Shown here: one piece after another, positions 1 to 6,890 of the stretch
How positions within the stretch are numbered: the first letter of the stretch is position 1
How the letters are laid out: every line of letters starts with the position of its first letter
Source: Pseudomonadota bacterium
Lineage (GTDB): Bacteria > Pseudomonadota > Gammaproteobacteria > Burkholderiales > Gallionellaceae
DNA: 10,448 bases
Assembly: GCA_021783855.1 (NCBI GenBank)
Contig: JAJXTL010000102.1
Location: forward strand, 1-10,448
Direction of reading: 5' to 3'
Translations under genes and position numbers: made by a program
Notes under the pieces: model-generated
Told to the model about the DNA's origin: nothing
The model's database searches: none
What the model saw: only the letters and a program-made list of their open reading frames with translations

Positions 1-1
1 T

Positions 2-85
2 ATCAATGATGCGGGACCAATGGCCGTATGGGATATTCTTGCCGGCGATCTGGAAAAACTCGTGGAAAAGCTCACGCACGATTAA
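2..85 (+). CDS. 3' end of an unidentified gene (partial, runs in from the left edge)
   Basis: An open frame enters from the left edge and stops at TAA 83-85, giving 27 C-terminal residues (start INDAGPMAVWDILAGDLE, end KLTHD). The composition looks protein-like, with an amphipathic helical end (LEKLVEKL), but it is too short for me to assign a family. The next gene starts 111 bp later, and one copy of the 48-bp inverted repeat lies in that gap just after this stop, so this gene is probably not closely coupled to what follows. That it is a real gene end is inference from the reading frame and the intergenic-looking sequence after it. Confidence 0.4.
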   Translation: MNDAGPMAVWDILAGDLEKLVEKLTHD

Positions 86-105
86 ACGCTGCAAATGCCA
101 GCACT

Positions 106-153
106 CCTACCAGCCTGAAGACCGGGGTTTTAAACCAGCAAGAAAAGAGGATA
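106..153 (-). repeat. Left copy of a 48-bp inverted repeat
   Basis: The reverse complement of this stretch matches 2427-2474 at all but about six positions, without gaps. The shared core includes TTGCTGGTTTAAAACCCC and TTCAGG(C/T)(C/T)GGTAGG. It lies 44 bp before the HdeD-family start codon. Unlike the right copy, it has no adjoining GC-rich hairpin. It may be a solo end of a mobile element or a dispersed non-coding repeat. Confidence 0.75.
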
Positions 154-196
154 GAATGAGACATTCTTGCTTGTGTTTCCAATGGAGAGTCAACTT

Positions 197-754
197 ATGC
201 AAGAACATCATGGTATCGATACGTTGGGGCGCTTCGGCCCGCGATCGCTCTGGATCGGCATCCTGCTGATCATTGCAGGCACCTGCGGCGTTGTCTTGCC
301 TGCAGTGATGTCTGCCGTTACAGTTGCTTTCGTGGCCAGTCTCATACTTATAGCCGGTGCGATATGGGGTTGGCACAGCATACAGCACGCGACAGGCTGG
401 TCCGATTGGCTCAAACCCATTTTACTGCTCGTCGTCGGCGGATTGATGATCTACCAGCCGTGGACCGGTATTGCCAGCATCGCCTTGCTGATCGTGACCT
501 ATCTGGCGCTCGATGCCTTCGCCAGCTTTTCTCTCGCGCGAGGCGGAAGTGGGAAACGCAATCACAGCTGGATGATTTTAAACGGGGTTGTCGATATCCT
601 GTTGGTGACACTTTTTCTATGGGGTTGGCCTGAGTCCTCATTATGGATGGTGGGAATGTTTATCGGCATCAGTCTGGTCTTCGACGGCTGGGCTCTGGTG
701 ATGATCGGTTGGTCACTCAGACAACAATCCGGATCGGCAGAAAATCAGCCTTGA
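197..754 (+). CDS. HdeD/DUF308-family integral membrane protein
   Basis: The 185-residue protein has about six predicted membrane helices (roughly residues 17-33, 40-58, 73-86, 91-113, 123-143 and 149-171) separated by short loops. This is the size and layout of the HdeD/DUF308 family, whose E. coli member is an inner-membrane protein linked to acid resistance. Helix-start glycines and the repeated G-x-L-x-I-x-x-G pattern (residues 20-28) fit that family. I chose ATG 197 because GGAGAG at 184-189 sits 7 bases before it; ATG 182 in the same frame lacks such a site. The MFS gene follows 61 bp downstream on the same strand and may be co-transcribed. The inverted-repeat copy lies just upstream. 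The family call rests on topology and general resemblance; the substrate or function here is unknown. Confidence 0.7.
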   Translation: MQEHHGIDTLGRFGPRSLWIGILLIIAGTCGVVLPAVMSAVTVAFVASLILIAGAIWGWHSIQHATGWSDWLKPILLLVVGGLMIYQPWTGIASIALLIVTYLALDAFASFSLARGGSGKRNHSWMILNGVVDILLVTLFLWGWPESSLWMVGMFIGISLVFDGWALVMIGWSLRQQSGSAENQP

Positions 755-815
755 CCCCCGGATACGCGAACGCGCAACATTTTGGTGCGACGGAACCCGC
801 CCAGAAAAGGCAGCC

Positions 816-2306
816 ATGATACAGACACCCAGCGCAGCGCATGACCGCCCCGCAATAACGACACAGGAAGTACACCCTGACCATCAGCAGATCATTCGTG
901 ATCTGGACGAAGCGCCCATGCGCCTGCCCCATTACCTCGCATGGGGCATGTCAAGCGGTGGCACCTTGCTCGATGGCGCCGCCCTCTTTCTGCTTGGAAT
1001 CGCCATTCCGCTGCTCCGCCTCGATATGGGGTTTGGCACGCTGCAAATCAGCCTGCTCGGTGCAGGTCTGGTGGCCGGCGCTGTCGGCGGTGCTTCTCTG
1101 GGAGGATGGGCTGCCGACCGCATCGGCCGCAAATGGGTGTTTCTGCTCGACATGAGTCTGCTCATCCTGGCCGCCACCCTCGGTGCGCTGGCCTGGACTC
1201 CCTGGATATTAATCGGTTCACAACTTCTGATCGGAGTCGGCATCGGCATGGATTTCCCGGTCAGCAGTAGCTATGTGGCTGAGTGCATGCCACATCGCAA
1301 TCGCAGCCGCATGATGGTGGCGACCATTGCCTGTCAGTCAGTCGGTATGTTGCTCGCTGCCGTGCTGGCTCTGGGCCTGTTGCATCTGAGTGCCTCGCCG
1401 CATGCCTGGCGCCTGTTCTTTGCCAGTGAGGCCGTACTTGCCGGCCTGTTTCTGTTGGCACGGTTGCGCCTGCCGGAAAGCCCGCGCTGGCTCATAGGGC
1501 AAGGGCGAAATCTCGATGCGGTGCATGCCCTTGGTATGCTGATACCCCAAGACCGTCAAATGCTCGAAATCATGGCGGCACGACTGGGCAGCGAGGTACA
1601 CCACGTCGCCAGGGTGCCCAGGCAGACAAAACCGATGTCATACGGCGTGCTGTTCCAAACCGCCTACTTGCGCCGCACTTTGCTCAGCACGCTACCTTGG
1701 TTCCTCCTGGACATCGCGACCTATGGCGTTGGTCTGTTCACCGCTGTATTGCTTGCCGCCATGCACTTCGGCAAAGCCGCAGTAAACCCGGTCGTGCGCG
1801 TCGAGTCGCTCGCCAGCAGTAGTGGCATCATCGACATTTTCCTGCTGCTGGGTTTTCTGGTGGGTTTTTGGGCAGTGGCGCGATTCGGACGTATCCGTAT
1901 GCAAATGATCGGCTTCGCCGGCATGATGCTGGGAATGGGCACGCTGCTTTCCAGCACGATGCCGCCGGGGGATGCCGGGCAACACATTGTGCTGGTATTC
2001 GCTGGCTTCGTCTTGTTCAACCTGAGCATGAATATGGGGCCCAACAGCACCACCTACATCCTGCCGGCAGAATTATTTCCGACCCAGGTGCGTGCGACTG
2101 CTGCCGGGTTCGCCGCAGCCAGCGCCAAGGTCGGAGCCACGCTGGGCGTGTTCCTGCTACCCATTCTCAAGGTTAACATCGGCATACCGGCGGTGCTTGC
2201 GCTGATGGCCGGTGTCTGTCTGCTCGGCTTGGCCTGCACCTGGCTATTCCGGGTCGAGGGTCATGGCCTCACACTGGAGCAACACCAATCTCCGGGCCTG
2301 CCATAA
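816..2306 (+). CDS. Major facilitator superfamily transporter (sugar/phosphate-porter type)
   Basis: This 496-residue protein has about 12 hydrophobic segments and the signatures of the MFS sugar-porter group: GGWAADRIGRK (96-106) in the loop 2-3 position, PESPRWL (220-226) after helix 6, and PAELFPTQVRAT (417-428) near helix 11. The segment GIGMDFPVSSSYVAE (142-156) recalls proton-coupled phosphate or organic-acid porters of the same clan, so the substrate is left open. A hydrophilic N-terminal tail of about 38 residues precedes helix 1. ATG 816 has AAAGG at 806-810. The gene is 61 bp after the HdeD-family gene and ends about 120 bp before the right inverted-repeat copy. It does not resemble the bicarbonate transporters usually near carboxysome genes (SulP, SbtA, DabA/B), so a role in carbon uptake is not supported. 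Confidence 0.8.
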   Translation: MIQTPSAAHDRPAITTQEVHPDHQQIIRDLDEAPMRLPHYLAWGMSSGGTLLDGAALFLLGIAIPLLRLDMGFGTLQISLLGAGLVAGAVGGASLGGWAADRIGRKWVFLLDMSLLILAATLGALAWTPWILIGSQLLIGVGIGMDFPVSSSYVAECMPHRNRSRMMVATIACQSVGMLLAAVLALGLLHLSASPHAWRLFFASEAVLAGLFLLARLRLPESPRWLIGQGRNLDAVHALGMLIPQDRQMLEIMAARLGSEVHHVARVPRQTKPMSYGVLFQTAYLRRTLLSTLPWFLLDIATYGVGLFTAVLLAAMHFGKAAVNPVVRVESLASSSGIIDIFLLLGFLVGFWAVARFGRIRMQMIGFAGMMLGMGTLLSSTMPPGDAGQHIVLVFAGFVLFNLSMNMGPNSTTYILPAELFPTQVRATAAGFAAASAKVGATLGVFLLPILKVNIGIPAVLALMAGVCLLGLACTWLFRVEGHGLTLEQHQSPGLP

Positions 2307-2426
2307 ACATGCCCGTTGATCTTAACTTTTCATAAAAATGAAAAAATAGTTGTGAGCATTTGCTACAATTTTTATTGATTGTTGTTGAACCAGCAATCCA
2401 TAAACACCAATCACACTCTACCCTTT

Positions 2427-2474
2427 TATCCTTTTTCCTTGCTGGTTTAAAACCCCAGCTTTCAGGCCGGTAGG
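2427..2474 (+). repeat. Right copy of the 48-bp inverted repeat
   Basis: This is the partner of the copy at 106-153, in opposite orientation, with about six mismatches over 48 aligned bases. It begins TATCCTTTTTCC and ends GGCCGGTAGG. In this copy GCTGG (2441-2445) can pair with CCAGC (2455-2459) to form a small hairpin. The left copy lacks the matching arm, so pairing within this unit is not conserved. Confidence 0.75.
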
Positions 2475-2481
2475 AGCGCCG

Positions 2482-2505
2482 AACCCCGCCCTGAAGGACG
2501 GGGTT
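2482..2505 (+). other. GC-rich hairpin, possible IS200/IS605-type right end or weak terminator
   Basis: ACCCCGCCC (2483-2491) pairs with GGACGGGGT (2496-2504) around a TGAA loop, with one mismatch (C2489 opposite A2498). Hairpins of this kind, ACCCCG...CGGGGT, are typical next to right ends of IS200/IS605-type elements, and a TCAA, the right cleavage tetranucleotide in some members, follows at 2506-2509. No tnpA or tnpB gene is nearby, so at most a remnant end is present. The three T residues after the stem are too few for a strong intrinsic terminator, although it could weakly end transcription from the MFS gene. Confidence 0.4.
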
Positions 2506-2589
2506 TCAAAGGCACGGTCAGAGATAGGATGCACACCCCTCCCTGACTAATATCCACCGGTCTGAAAATTGATGACCTCATTGCTGTCA

Positions 2590-2644
2590 TTAAAGATAAA
2601 TAATAATTAAACATAATATTTAAAATAATTAACTTTTATTAATT
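2590..2644 (+). promoter_or_regulatory. A/T tract with a LysR-type dyad, candidate CbbR operator
   Basis: Only 3 of these 55 bases are G or C, in sharp contrast to the flanking genes. At its right end, AATTAA (2627-2632) and TTAATT (2639-2644) form a perfect inverted repeat with a 6-bp spacer, containing the T-N11-A pattern (T2630, A2642) bound by LysR-type regulators. CbbR is the LysR-type activator of Calvin-cycle operons and binds A/T-rich sites upstream of cbbL. That CbbR binds here is inference. Low duplex stability may also help open a promoter in the tract (CATAAT at 2612-2617 is -10-like). Confidence 0.4.
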
Positions 2645-2730
2645 CAACACCTCTTGCACAATACCTGTAACCGTCGAAACCGATATGACGGTCCCGGAAG
2701 AACTTTTTGAATAGCACTAGGAGAGCAAAC

Positions 2731-4152
2731 ATGGCAGCAAAAAAGTATGAGGCTGGTGTTAAGGAATATCGACAGACTTATTGGGCACCCGAATATGTCC
2801 CGCTAGACTCGGATATCCTCGCATGTTTCAAGATTACCCCGCAACCGGGTGTGGATCGTGAGGAAGCCGCTGCCGCTGTGGCCGCCGAATCTTCTACCGG
2901 CACCTGGACCACGGTGTGGACGGATCTTTTGACCGATATGGATTATTACAAAGGCCGCGCCTACCGAATCGAGGATGTACCGGGCGACGACACCTGTTTC
3001 TACGCTTTTGTGGCTTACCCGATTGATTTGTTTGAGGAAGGCTCGGTGGTCAACGTATTCACCTCACTGGTCGGCAACGTGTTCGGTTTCAAGGCCATCC
3101 GTGCGCTGCGCCTGGAAGACGTGCGATTCCCTCTTGCCTACGTCAAGACCTGTAACGGTCCGCCACATGGTGTTCAGGTCGAGCGAGACAAGATGAACAA
3201 ATACGGACGCCCGCTACTGGGTTGCACCATCAAGCCAAAACTGGGACTGTCAGCCAAAAACTACGGCCGGGCAGTGTACGAATGCCTGCGCGGTGGTCTG
3301 GATTTTACCAAGGACGACGAGAACGTTAACTCGCAACCCTTTATGCGTTGGCGCGATCGTTTTCTATTCGTTCAGGATGCCATCGAAAACGCCCAGGCTG
3401 AAACCGGCGAACGCAAGGGTCACTACCTGAATGTGACTGCTCCGTCCCCAGAAGAAATGTACGAGCGCGCCGAGTTTGCCAAGGAAATCGGCTCGCCCAT
3501 TATCATGCATGATTTCCTCACAGGCGGCTTTACCGCCAATACCGGCTTGGCGCGCTGGTGCCGCAAGAACGGAATCCTGCTGCACATTCACCGTGCCATG
3601 CACGCGGTGCTGGATCGCAACCCGCACCATGGTATCCACTTCCGCGTACTGGCCAAAGCACTGCGCCTGTCCGGCGGAGACCACCTGCACTCCGGCACCG
3701 TGGTGGGCAAACTTGAAGGCGACCGTGGCGCAACCCTGGGTTGGGTAGATTTGATGCGCGAATCATTCATTCCTGAAGATCGCTCACGCGGCATCATGTT
3801 CGATCAGGATTGGGGTTCCATGCCAGGCGTATTGCCTGTGGCTTCTGGCGGGATTCACGTCTGGCACATGCCTGCGCTGGTCAACATCTTCGGTGACGAC
3901 TCGGTGTTGCAATTCGGCGGCGGTACGCTAGGACATCCATGGGGCAACGCTGCAGGCGCTGCCGCCAACCGCGTCGCGCTTGAAGCGTGCGTCGAGGCGC
4001 GTAATGAAGGACGCGAACTGGAGCGCGAGGGCAAAGACATCCTCACCAACGCAGCCAAGGATAGTCCGGAACTCAAGATTGCCATGGAAACCTGGAAAGA
4101 AATCAAGTTCGAATTCGACACCGTCGACAAACTGGATGTGGTGAACCGATAA
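2731..4152 (+). CDS. cbbL: Ribulose-1,5-bisphosphate carboxylase large subunit, form IA (carboxysomal)
   Basis: CbbL joins CO2 to ribulose-1,5-bisphosphate to give two 3-phosphoglycerates and is the main cargo of the alpha-carboxysome. The 473 residues are full length. Catalytic residues are in place with a constant offset of 7 from spinach numbering: E53, N116, K168 and K170 in GCTIKPK, the carbamylated K194 with D196 and E197 in FTKDDE, H287, H320, and loop-6 K327 in GTVVGKLEG. The sequence is form I, of the proteobacterial carboxysomal (IAc) kind. I chose ATG 2731 because AGGAGAG lies 5 bases upstream (2719-2725) and the protein then begins [13 protein letters not shown] as expected; the earlier in-frame TTG at 2707 has no support. 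cbbS follows after 92 bp. It is probably the first gene of the operon and the likely target of the A/T-rich control region upstream. Confidence 0.98.
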   Translation: MAAKKYEAGVKEYRQTYWAPEYVPLDSDILACFKITPQPGVDREEAAAAVAAESSTGTWTTVWTDLLTDMDYYKGRAYRIEDVPGDDTCFYAFVAYPIDLFEEGSVVNVFTSLVGNVFGFKAIRALRLEDVRFPLAYVKTCNGPPHGVQVERDKMNKYGRPLLGCTIKPKLGLSAKNYGRAVYECLRGGLDFTKDDENVNSQPFMRWRDRFLFVQDAIENAQAETGERKGHYLNVTAPSPEEMYERAEFAKEIGSPIIMHDFLTGGFTANTGLARWCRKNGILLHIHRAMHAVLDRNPHHGIHFRVLAKALRLSGGDHLHSGTVVGKLEGDRGATLGWVDLMRESFIPEDRSRGIMFDQDWGSMPGVLPVASGGIHVWHMPALVNIFGDDSVLQFGGGTLGHPWGNAAGAAANRVALEACVEARNEGRELEREGKDILTNAAKDSPELKIAMETWKEIKFEFDTVDKLDVVNR

Positions 4153-4172
4153 CCCTGCGGTCGTAGATAACC
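4148..4172 (+). repeat. Short 18-nt-spaced duplication at the cbbL stop
   Basis: GATAACC occurs at 4148-4154, spanning the cbbL stop codon (TAA 4150-4152), and again at 4166-4172. It is a weak two-copy repeat and may be chance, but similar stop-codon repeats follow cbbS and csoS2. Confidence 0.3.
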
Positions 4173-4244
4173 ATGGGGCGTAAACGAAAACGCTCGCAGC
4201 GCGTAGCCGAATGGCTCGTCAAGCATTAAACGAAAGGAAAGAAA

Positions 4245-4577
4245 ATGGCTGATATTCAGGATTACAACTCTACGCCCAAATACGAAACTTTCTCGTATTT
4301 GCCAGCGATGACGCCAGAAAAAATGCGTCGCCAGATTGCCTACATTGTGAGTCAGGGCTGGAACCCAGGAATCGAGCACGTGGAACCTGCGCGCGCATTC
4401 AACTACTACTGGTATATGTGGAAACTGCCTATGTTCGGCGAGCAATCCGTAGATACGATCATTGCCGAGCTGGAGGGTTGCCATCGTGCGCATCCCAGCC
4501 ATCACGTGCGTCTGATCGGCTACGACAATTATTCTCAAAGTCAGGGCAGTTCTTTCGTGGTGTTCCGTGGCCGGTGA
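4245..4577 (+). CDS. cbbS: Ribulose-1,5-bisphosphate carboxylase small subunit, form IA
   Basis: CbbS caps the CbbL octamer to complete the L8S8 Rubisco holoenzyme packed in the carboxysome. The 110-residue length is normal for form IA. The N-terminal region with [17 protein letters not shown], the GWNPGIEH stretch (38-45) and the hallmark [12 protein letters not shown] (54-65) identify it; the C-terminal strand ends SSFVVFRGR. In the Halothiobacillus system, the CbbL/CbbS interface binds the CsoS2 N-terminal motifs. ATG 4245 has AAGGAA at 4234-4239. It lies 92 bp after cbbL and 81 bp before csoS2, and a three-copy repeat begins right at its stop codon. Confidence 0.97.
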   Translation: MADIQDYNSTPKYETFSYLPAMTPEKMRRQIAYIVSQGWNPGIEHVEPARAFNYYWYMWKLPMFGEQSVDTIIAELEGCHRAHPSHHVRLIGYDNYSQSQGSSFVVFRGR

Positions 4578-4612
4578 TCCGGTGTCAATGATCCGGTGTC
4601 GGGCGATCCGGT
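4576..4612 (+). repeat. Three tandem GATCCGGT units starting at the cbbS stop codon
   Basis: GATCCGGT occurs at 4576, 4590 and 4605; the first two share the longer GATCCGGTGTC. The period is 14-15 nt and the first unit overlaps the TGA stop (4575-4577). The rest of the cbbS-csoS2 gap holds only the csoS2 ribosome-binding site. Replication slippage is the simplest origin. Confidence 0.7.
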
Positions 4613-4658
4613 AAAAAGGTTCGCCCAGGGAAGCGATTGAAATTGGAAGGATGAAAGT

Positions 4659-6812
4659 ATGAGCGACGCTAAGGCAGAAATCAAAGGATCAGCGCCAAAT
4701 GGCGCGAATGGGCGCATGATCTCGCGTGCGCGGCGTCAGGCGATGTCACAGAGTGGCAAGGCAAGCCTGGCGAAGGTGCAAAAACCAGCGCCCGTCACCA
4801 CGCCGGCGCCCGTTGCCACGTTGCAAGTTGCGACATCTAGTCCGTCTGAGGAATATAGTCATACCAAAAGCGATTGCGGTTGTTCGCACGCCGCCGAGCA
4901 GCAAACATTAGAAACAGCGTTGGATGTGGTCTGCGAGTTGGCGGAATCAGCACCGTCTGCCGTGGGAGTAATTTCCAGCAGCGTGCGTCAATTGTGTCAG
5001 GAACGGCGACGCGCAATCTCCAGCCAAGGCAAGACAGCCGTAAAACCAGCTGGAATGAGCGCCGCTGCCTCAAAACGTCTCGGTAACAACAGAGGAATGC
5101 CAGTGGGCGGATTGAGCGGGCGCGCCGCTGCGCGGGCTCATCGCGAGGCAATGTGCGTGAATGGCCGTGGCAATAATCCGGCGTGCCGGCCTACAGGACG
5201 TATGCGCATTCAGGCAAACCCGGTAAAGGTCGAGATCGGCACGACATTGCGCGGCAACATGGTAAGCGGTACTCAGACCGAGAGCACCAGCAAGGTAACC
5301 GGGGTTGAAACTGGCATTTGCCGCAACATCACCGGTACCGAATACATCGGCCGCGAGCAGTATGCCGAACTGTGTTCGACGACTCCCGCCCCGGCAGCAG
5401 GCAAAGTTAATCTGAATACCACCAGCCGCGGCCAGCGCGTTAGCGGAACAGAAGTCGGCCGCAGTCTGAAAGTAACCGGAGATGAACACGGGGATTGCAA
5501 GGCGGTGACCGGTACTGAATACCTCAGCGCAGAGCAATTCGAATCTTTCTGTGCCACAAAGCCGGAACCAGCGCCAGCTAAAGTTGGTATGGCGCCCACA
5601 CGCGCTGGACAAAGCGTAAGCGGAAGTCAAATCGGACGCAGCGCCAAGGTAACGGGTGACGAGCAGGGTTCTTGCCTAAAACTTACCGGTAGCCAGTATG
5701 TTCAGGATCAGCCCGCCAGTTTGTGCCGCAATGGCAACGGTCAGCCGCACAAAGTAAGCGTCATGAGCACCGTGAAAGATCGCGCAGTAACTGGCACCGA
5801 CATTGCACCCGGAGACATGGTCACTGGCAGTGAGCACGGAGCATGTGCTGATGTCACCGGCACAGAATCAAACGGCCTCGCCCAGTACCAGAGATGCAAC
5901 CGCCAACCGACACCCATGCCGGAAAAAGTCGGCGTGATGCGTACCTGGCACGACCAGCAGGTATCCGGCACGGTGGTGGAACACAGTACCAAGGTGACTG
6001 GAGACGAATATGGCGGCTGTCAGCCCATCTCCGGCACTGAATATATCGGCCCGGAGCAATATACGGCGTTTTGCGACGCGGAACGCCAGGCAGCCTCACG
6101 AGCGCTGATGGAAAGTCGCGGCGCACGGGCGGGAATTGCACCGAGCGGAAACCGCGTCGAATCTGGTAGCAAGGTAACGGGTGCAGAACGGGGCGAAAGC
6201 CACGTGTTGAGCGGCACACCTTATTCAGGCCCATATCAACGCGTGTCGCAGCGCGGTGTCAATAACAACGCGCACCCACTCAAGCGTGGTCCTGCGAATG
6301 CACCACGTGAGATAACAGTTATGCCGCAAGCGCCCGTAGTACAAGGCAGTTTCAGTATCGCCACCCCGGCGCGCAGCGCGCGGGACAGTAGCTTGAGCCG
6401 TATAACCGGCACCGCTTATGGCGCAATTGGCCGCATTACCGGGCCGATCAATATGGCTGCCGGTCTGGTGTCAGGCACGCCTGAGTTTCGCTATCAGGAA
6501 AACTCGGCAGCGAGTGTAGTGGCGCAAGTTCCATCGGTTGAAGAAGTACGCAGCCGTTTAACTGGTGACGGTCGGGAAGGCGGCATTACGATTACCGGCG
6601 CAGCATGGCGACGTAATGAGAACATAACCGGCACCGAAAACCGTAACCCGACTTTTCGTGGTGATCGTCGCGGCACTGTAGCAGCCGTCATGAATGCCTC
6701 GCAATTAAAGGATCGTGAGCGGGTGGAGTTGCCAGCCAGCAAAATTACCGGCAGCAGCGGTAATGATGCCAAAGGCTCATACATCACCTACTCCGGCGGC
6801 GCACGCGGTTGA
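4659..6812 (+). CDS. csoS2: Carboxysome assembly scaffold protein CsoS2
   Basis: CsoS2 is the disordered scaffold that links Rubisco to the shell during alpha-carboxysome assembly. All three regions can be seen in the 717 residues. The N-terminal part has three basic helix motifs with the R-x-x-R-x-A pattern (about 21-37, 109-128 and 151-170), the Rubisco-binding type. The middle has five M repeats (about 189-472) built from V-(S/T)-G-T and K-V-T-G-D-E units, each with two cysteines. The C-terminal part has more widely spaced ITG/SGT units and the conserved end YSGGARG. It is shorter than the roughly 870-residue Halothiobacillus protein, with one M repeat fewer. ATG 4659 has GGAAGG at 4645-4650. 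Some species make a shortened form by programmed frameshifting; I found no obvious slippery heptamer in frame, but this was only an eye scan. Confidence 0.95.
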   Translation: MSDAKAEIKGSAPNGANGRMISRARRQAMSQSGKASLAKVQKPAPVTTPAPVATLQVATSSPSEEYSHTKSDCGCSHAAEQQTLETALDVVCELAESAPSAVGVISSSVRQLCQERRRAISSQGKTAVKPAGMSAAASKRLGNNRGMPVGGLSGRAAARAHREAMCVNGRGNNPACRPTGRMRIQANPVKVEIGTTLRGNMVSGTQTESTSKVTGVETGICRNITGTEYIGREQYAELCSTTPAPAAGKVNLNTTSRGQRVSGTEVGRSLKVTGDEHGDCKAVTGTEYLSAEQFESFCATKPEPAPAKVGMAPTRAGQSVSGSQIGRSAKVTGDEQGSCLKLTGSQYVQDQPASLCRNGNGQPHKVSVMSTVKDRAVTGTDIAPGDMVTGSEHGACADVTGTESNGLAQYQRCNRQPTPMPEKVGVMRTWHDQQVSGTVVEHSTKVTGDEYGGCQPISGTEYIGPEQYTAFCDAERQAASRALMESRGARAGIAPSGNRVESGSKVTGAERGESHVLSGTPYSGPYQRVSQRGVNNNAHPLKRGPANAPREITVMPQAPVVQGSFSIATPARSARDSSLSRITGTAYGAIGRITGPINMAAGLVSGTPEFRYQENSAASVVAQVPSVEEVRSRLTGDGREGGITITGAAWRRNENITGTENRNPTFRGDRRGTVAAVMNASQLKDRERVELPASKITGSSGNDAKGSYITYSGGARG
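5223..6074 (+). repeat. CsoS2 middle region: five M repeats
   Basis: Five units of roughly 50-60 residues cover CsoS2 residues 189-472. Each has a VSGT-like core, a KVTG-like core, a TGTEY-like core and a paired cysteine: C221/C239, C280/C298, C339/C356, C396/C413 and C454/C472. Units 1, 2 and 5 carry the full TGTEY-EQ-C ending; units 3 and 4 are more diverged. M repeats are known to affect carboxysome size and to be redox sensitive. Confidence 0.85.
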
Positions 6813-6850
6813 TATGAACGTGGTTGACATGAATGTGGTTGATATAAAAC
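6807..6850 (+). repeat. Three 15-nt tandem units starting at the csoS2 stop codon
   Basis: The units GGTTGATATGAACGT (6807-6821), GGTTGACATGAATGT (6822-6836) and GGTTGATATAAAAC (6837-6850) follow one another directly. The first holds the last glycine codon of csoS2 and its TGA (6810-6812). They fill much of the csoS2-csoSCA gap and create the small frame at 6814-6882. Confidence 0.8.
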
Positions 6851-6882
6851 AGACCATGCTTGAACAAACTCAAACGAACTGA
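6814..6882 (+). CDS. Possible 22-codon coupling ORF between csoS2 and csoSCA
   Basis: An ATG one base after the csoS2 stop (TGATATG) opens a 22-codon frame, MNVVDMNVVDIKQTMLEQTQTN, that ends 8 bases before the csoSCA start. The first ten codons come from the tandem repeat. Ribosomes ending csoS2 could restart here and then feed csoSCA, whose own ribosome-binding site (GAAGAG, 6881-6886) is weak. It has no homologue that I recognise and may be an accident of the repeat, so it is listed with low confidence. Confidence 0.2.
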   Translation: MNVVDMNVVDIKQTMLEQTQTN

Positions 6883-6890
6883 AGAGCGAA

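Larger units (their letters stand above)
2307..2730 (+). promoter_or_regulatory. 424-bp intergenic control region upstream of the carboxysome operon
   Basis: No convincing gene lies here. From left to right it holds an A/T-rich stretch with an extended -10-like TGCTACAAT (2361-2369), the right copy of the 48-bp repeat (2427-2474), a GC-rich hairpin (2482-2505), a mixed stretch, and the A/T tract at 2590-2644. The cbbL ribosome-binding site closes the region. In proteobacteria, cbb and cso operons are usually driven from such a region by the LysR-type activator CbbR. No cbbR gene is inside this window. The exact promoter is not clear: I see no -35/-10 pair with good spacing and consensus. Confidence 0.5.

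Noticed and set aside
2350..2369. Sigma-70 promoter with TTGTGA as -35 and TACAAT as -10
   Set aside because: The spacing is only 8 bases. TGCTACAAT alone could be an extended -10, but this is too weak to list as its own promoter.
2441..2510. Palindromic repeat units as a possible CRISPR array
   Set aside because: There is only one nearby unit plus a distant inverted copy, with no regular spacer pattern and no cas genes.
2517..2546. Short inverted repeat GTCAG...CTGAC after the hairpin
   Set aside because: A five-base stem with a loop of about 20 bases is expected by chance.
4837..5630. Long minus-strand open frames opposite csoS2 (also opposite csoSCA and the csoS1 genes)
   Set aside because: They mirror strongly coding, repeat-rich + strand genes with clear family identity, have no ribosome-binding sites, and look like codon-bias shadows.
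4659..6812. Programmed frameshift site in csoS2 as in Halothiobacillus
   Set aside because: No clear in-frame X-XXY-YYZ heptamer with a following hairpin was seen. The closest string (CCTAAAA near 5675) does not fit the pattern, so no claim is made.
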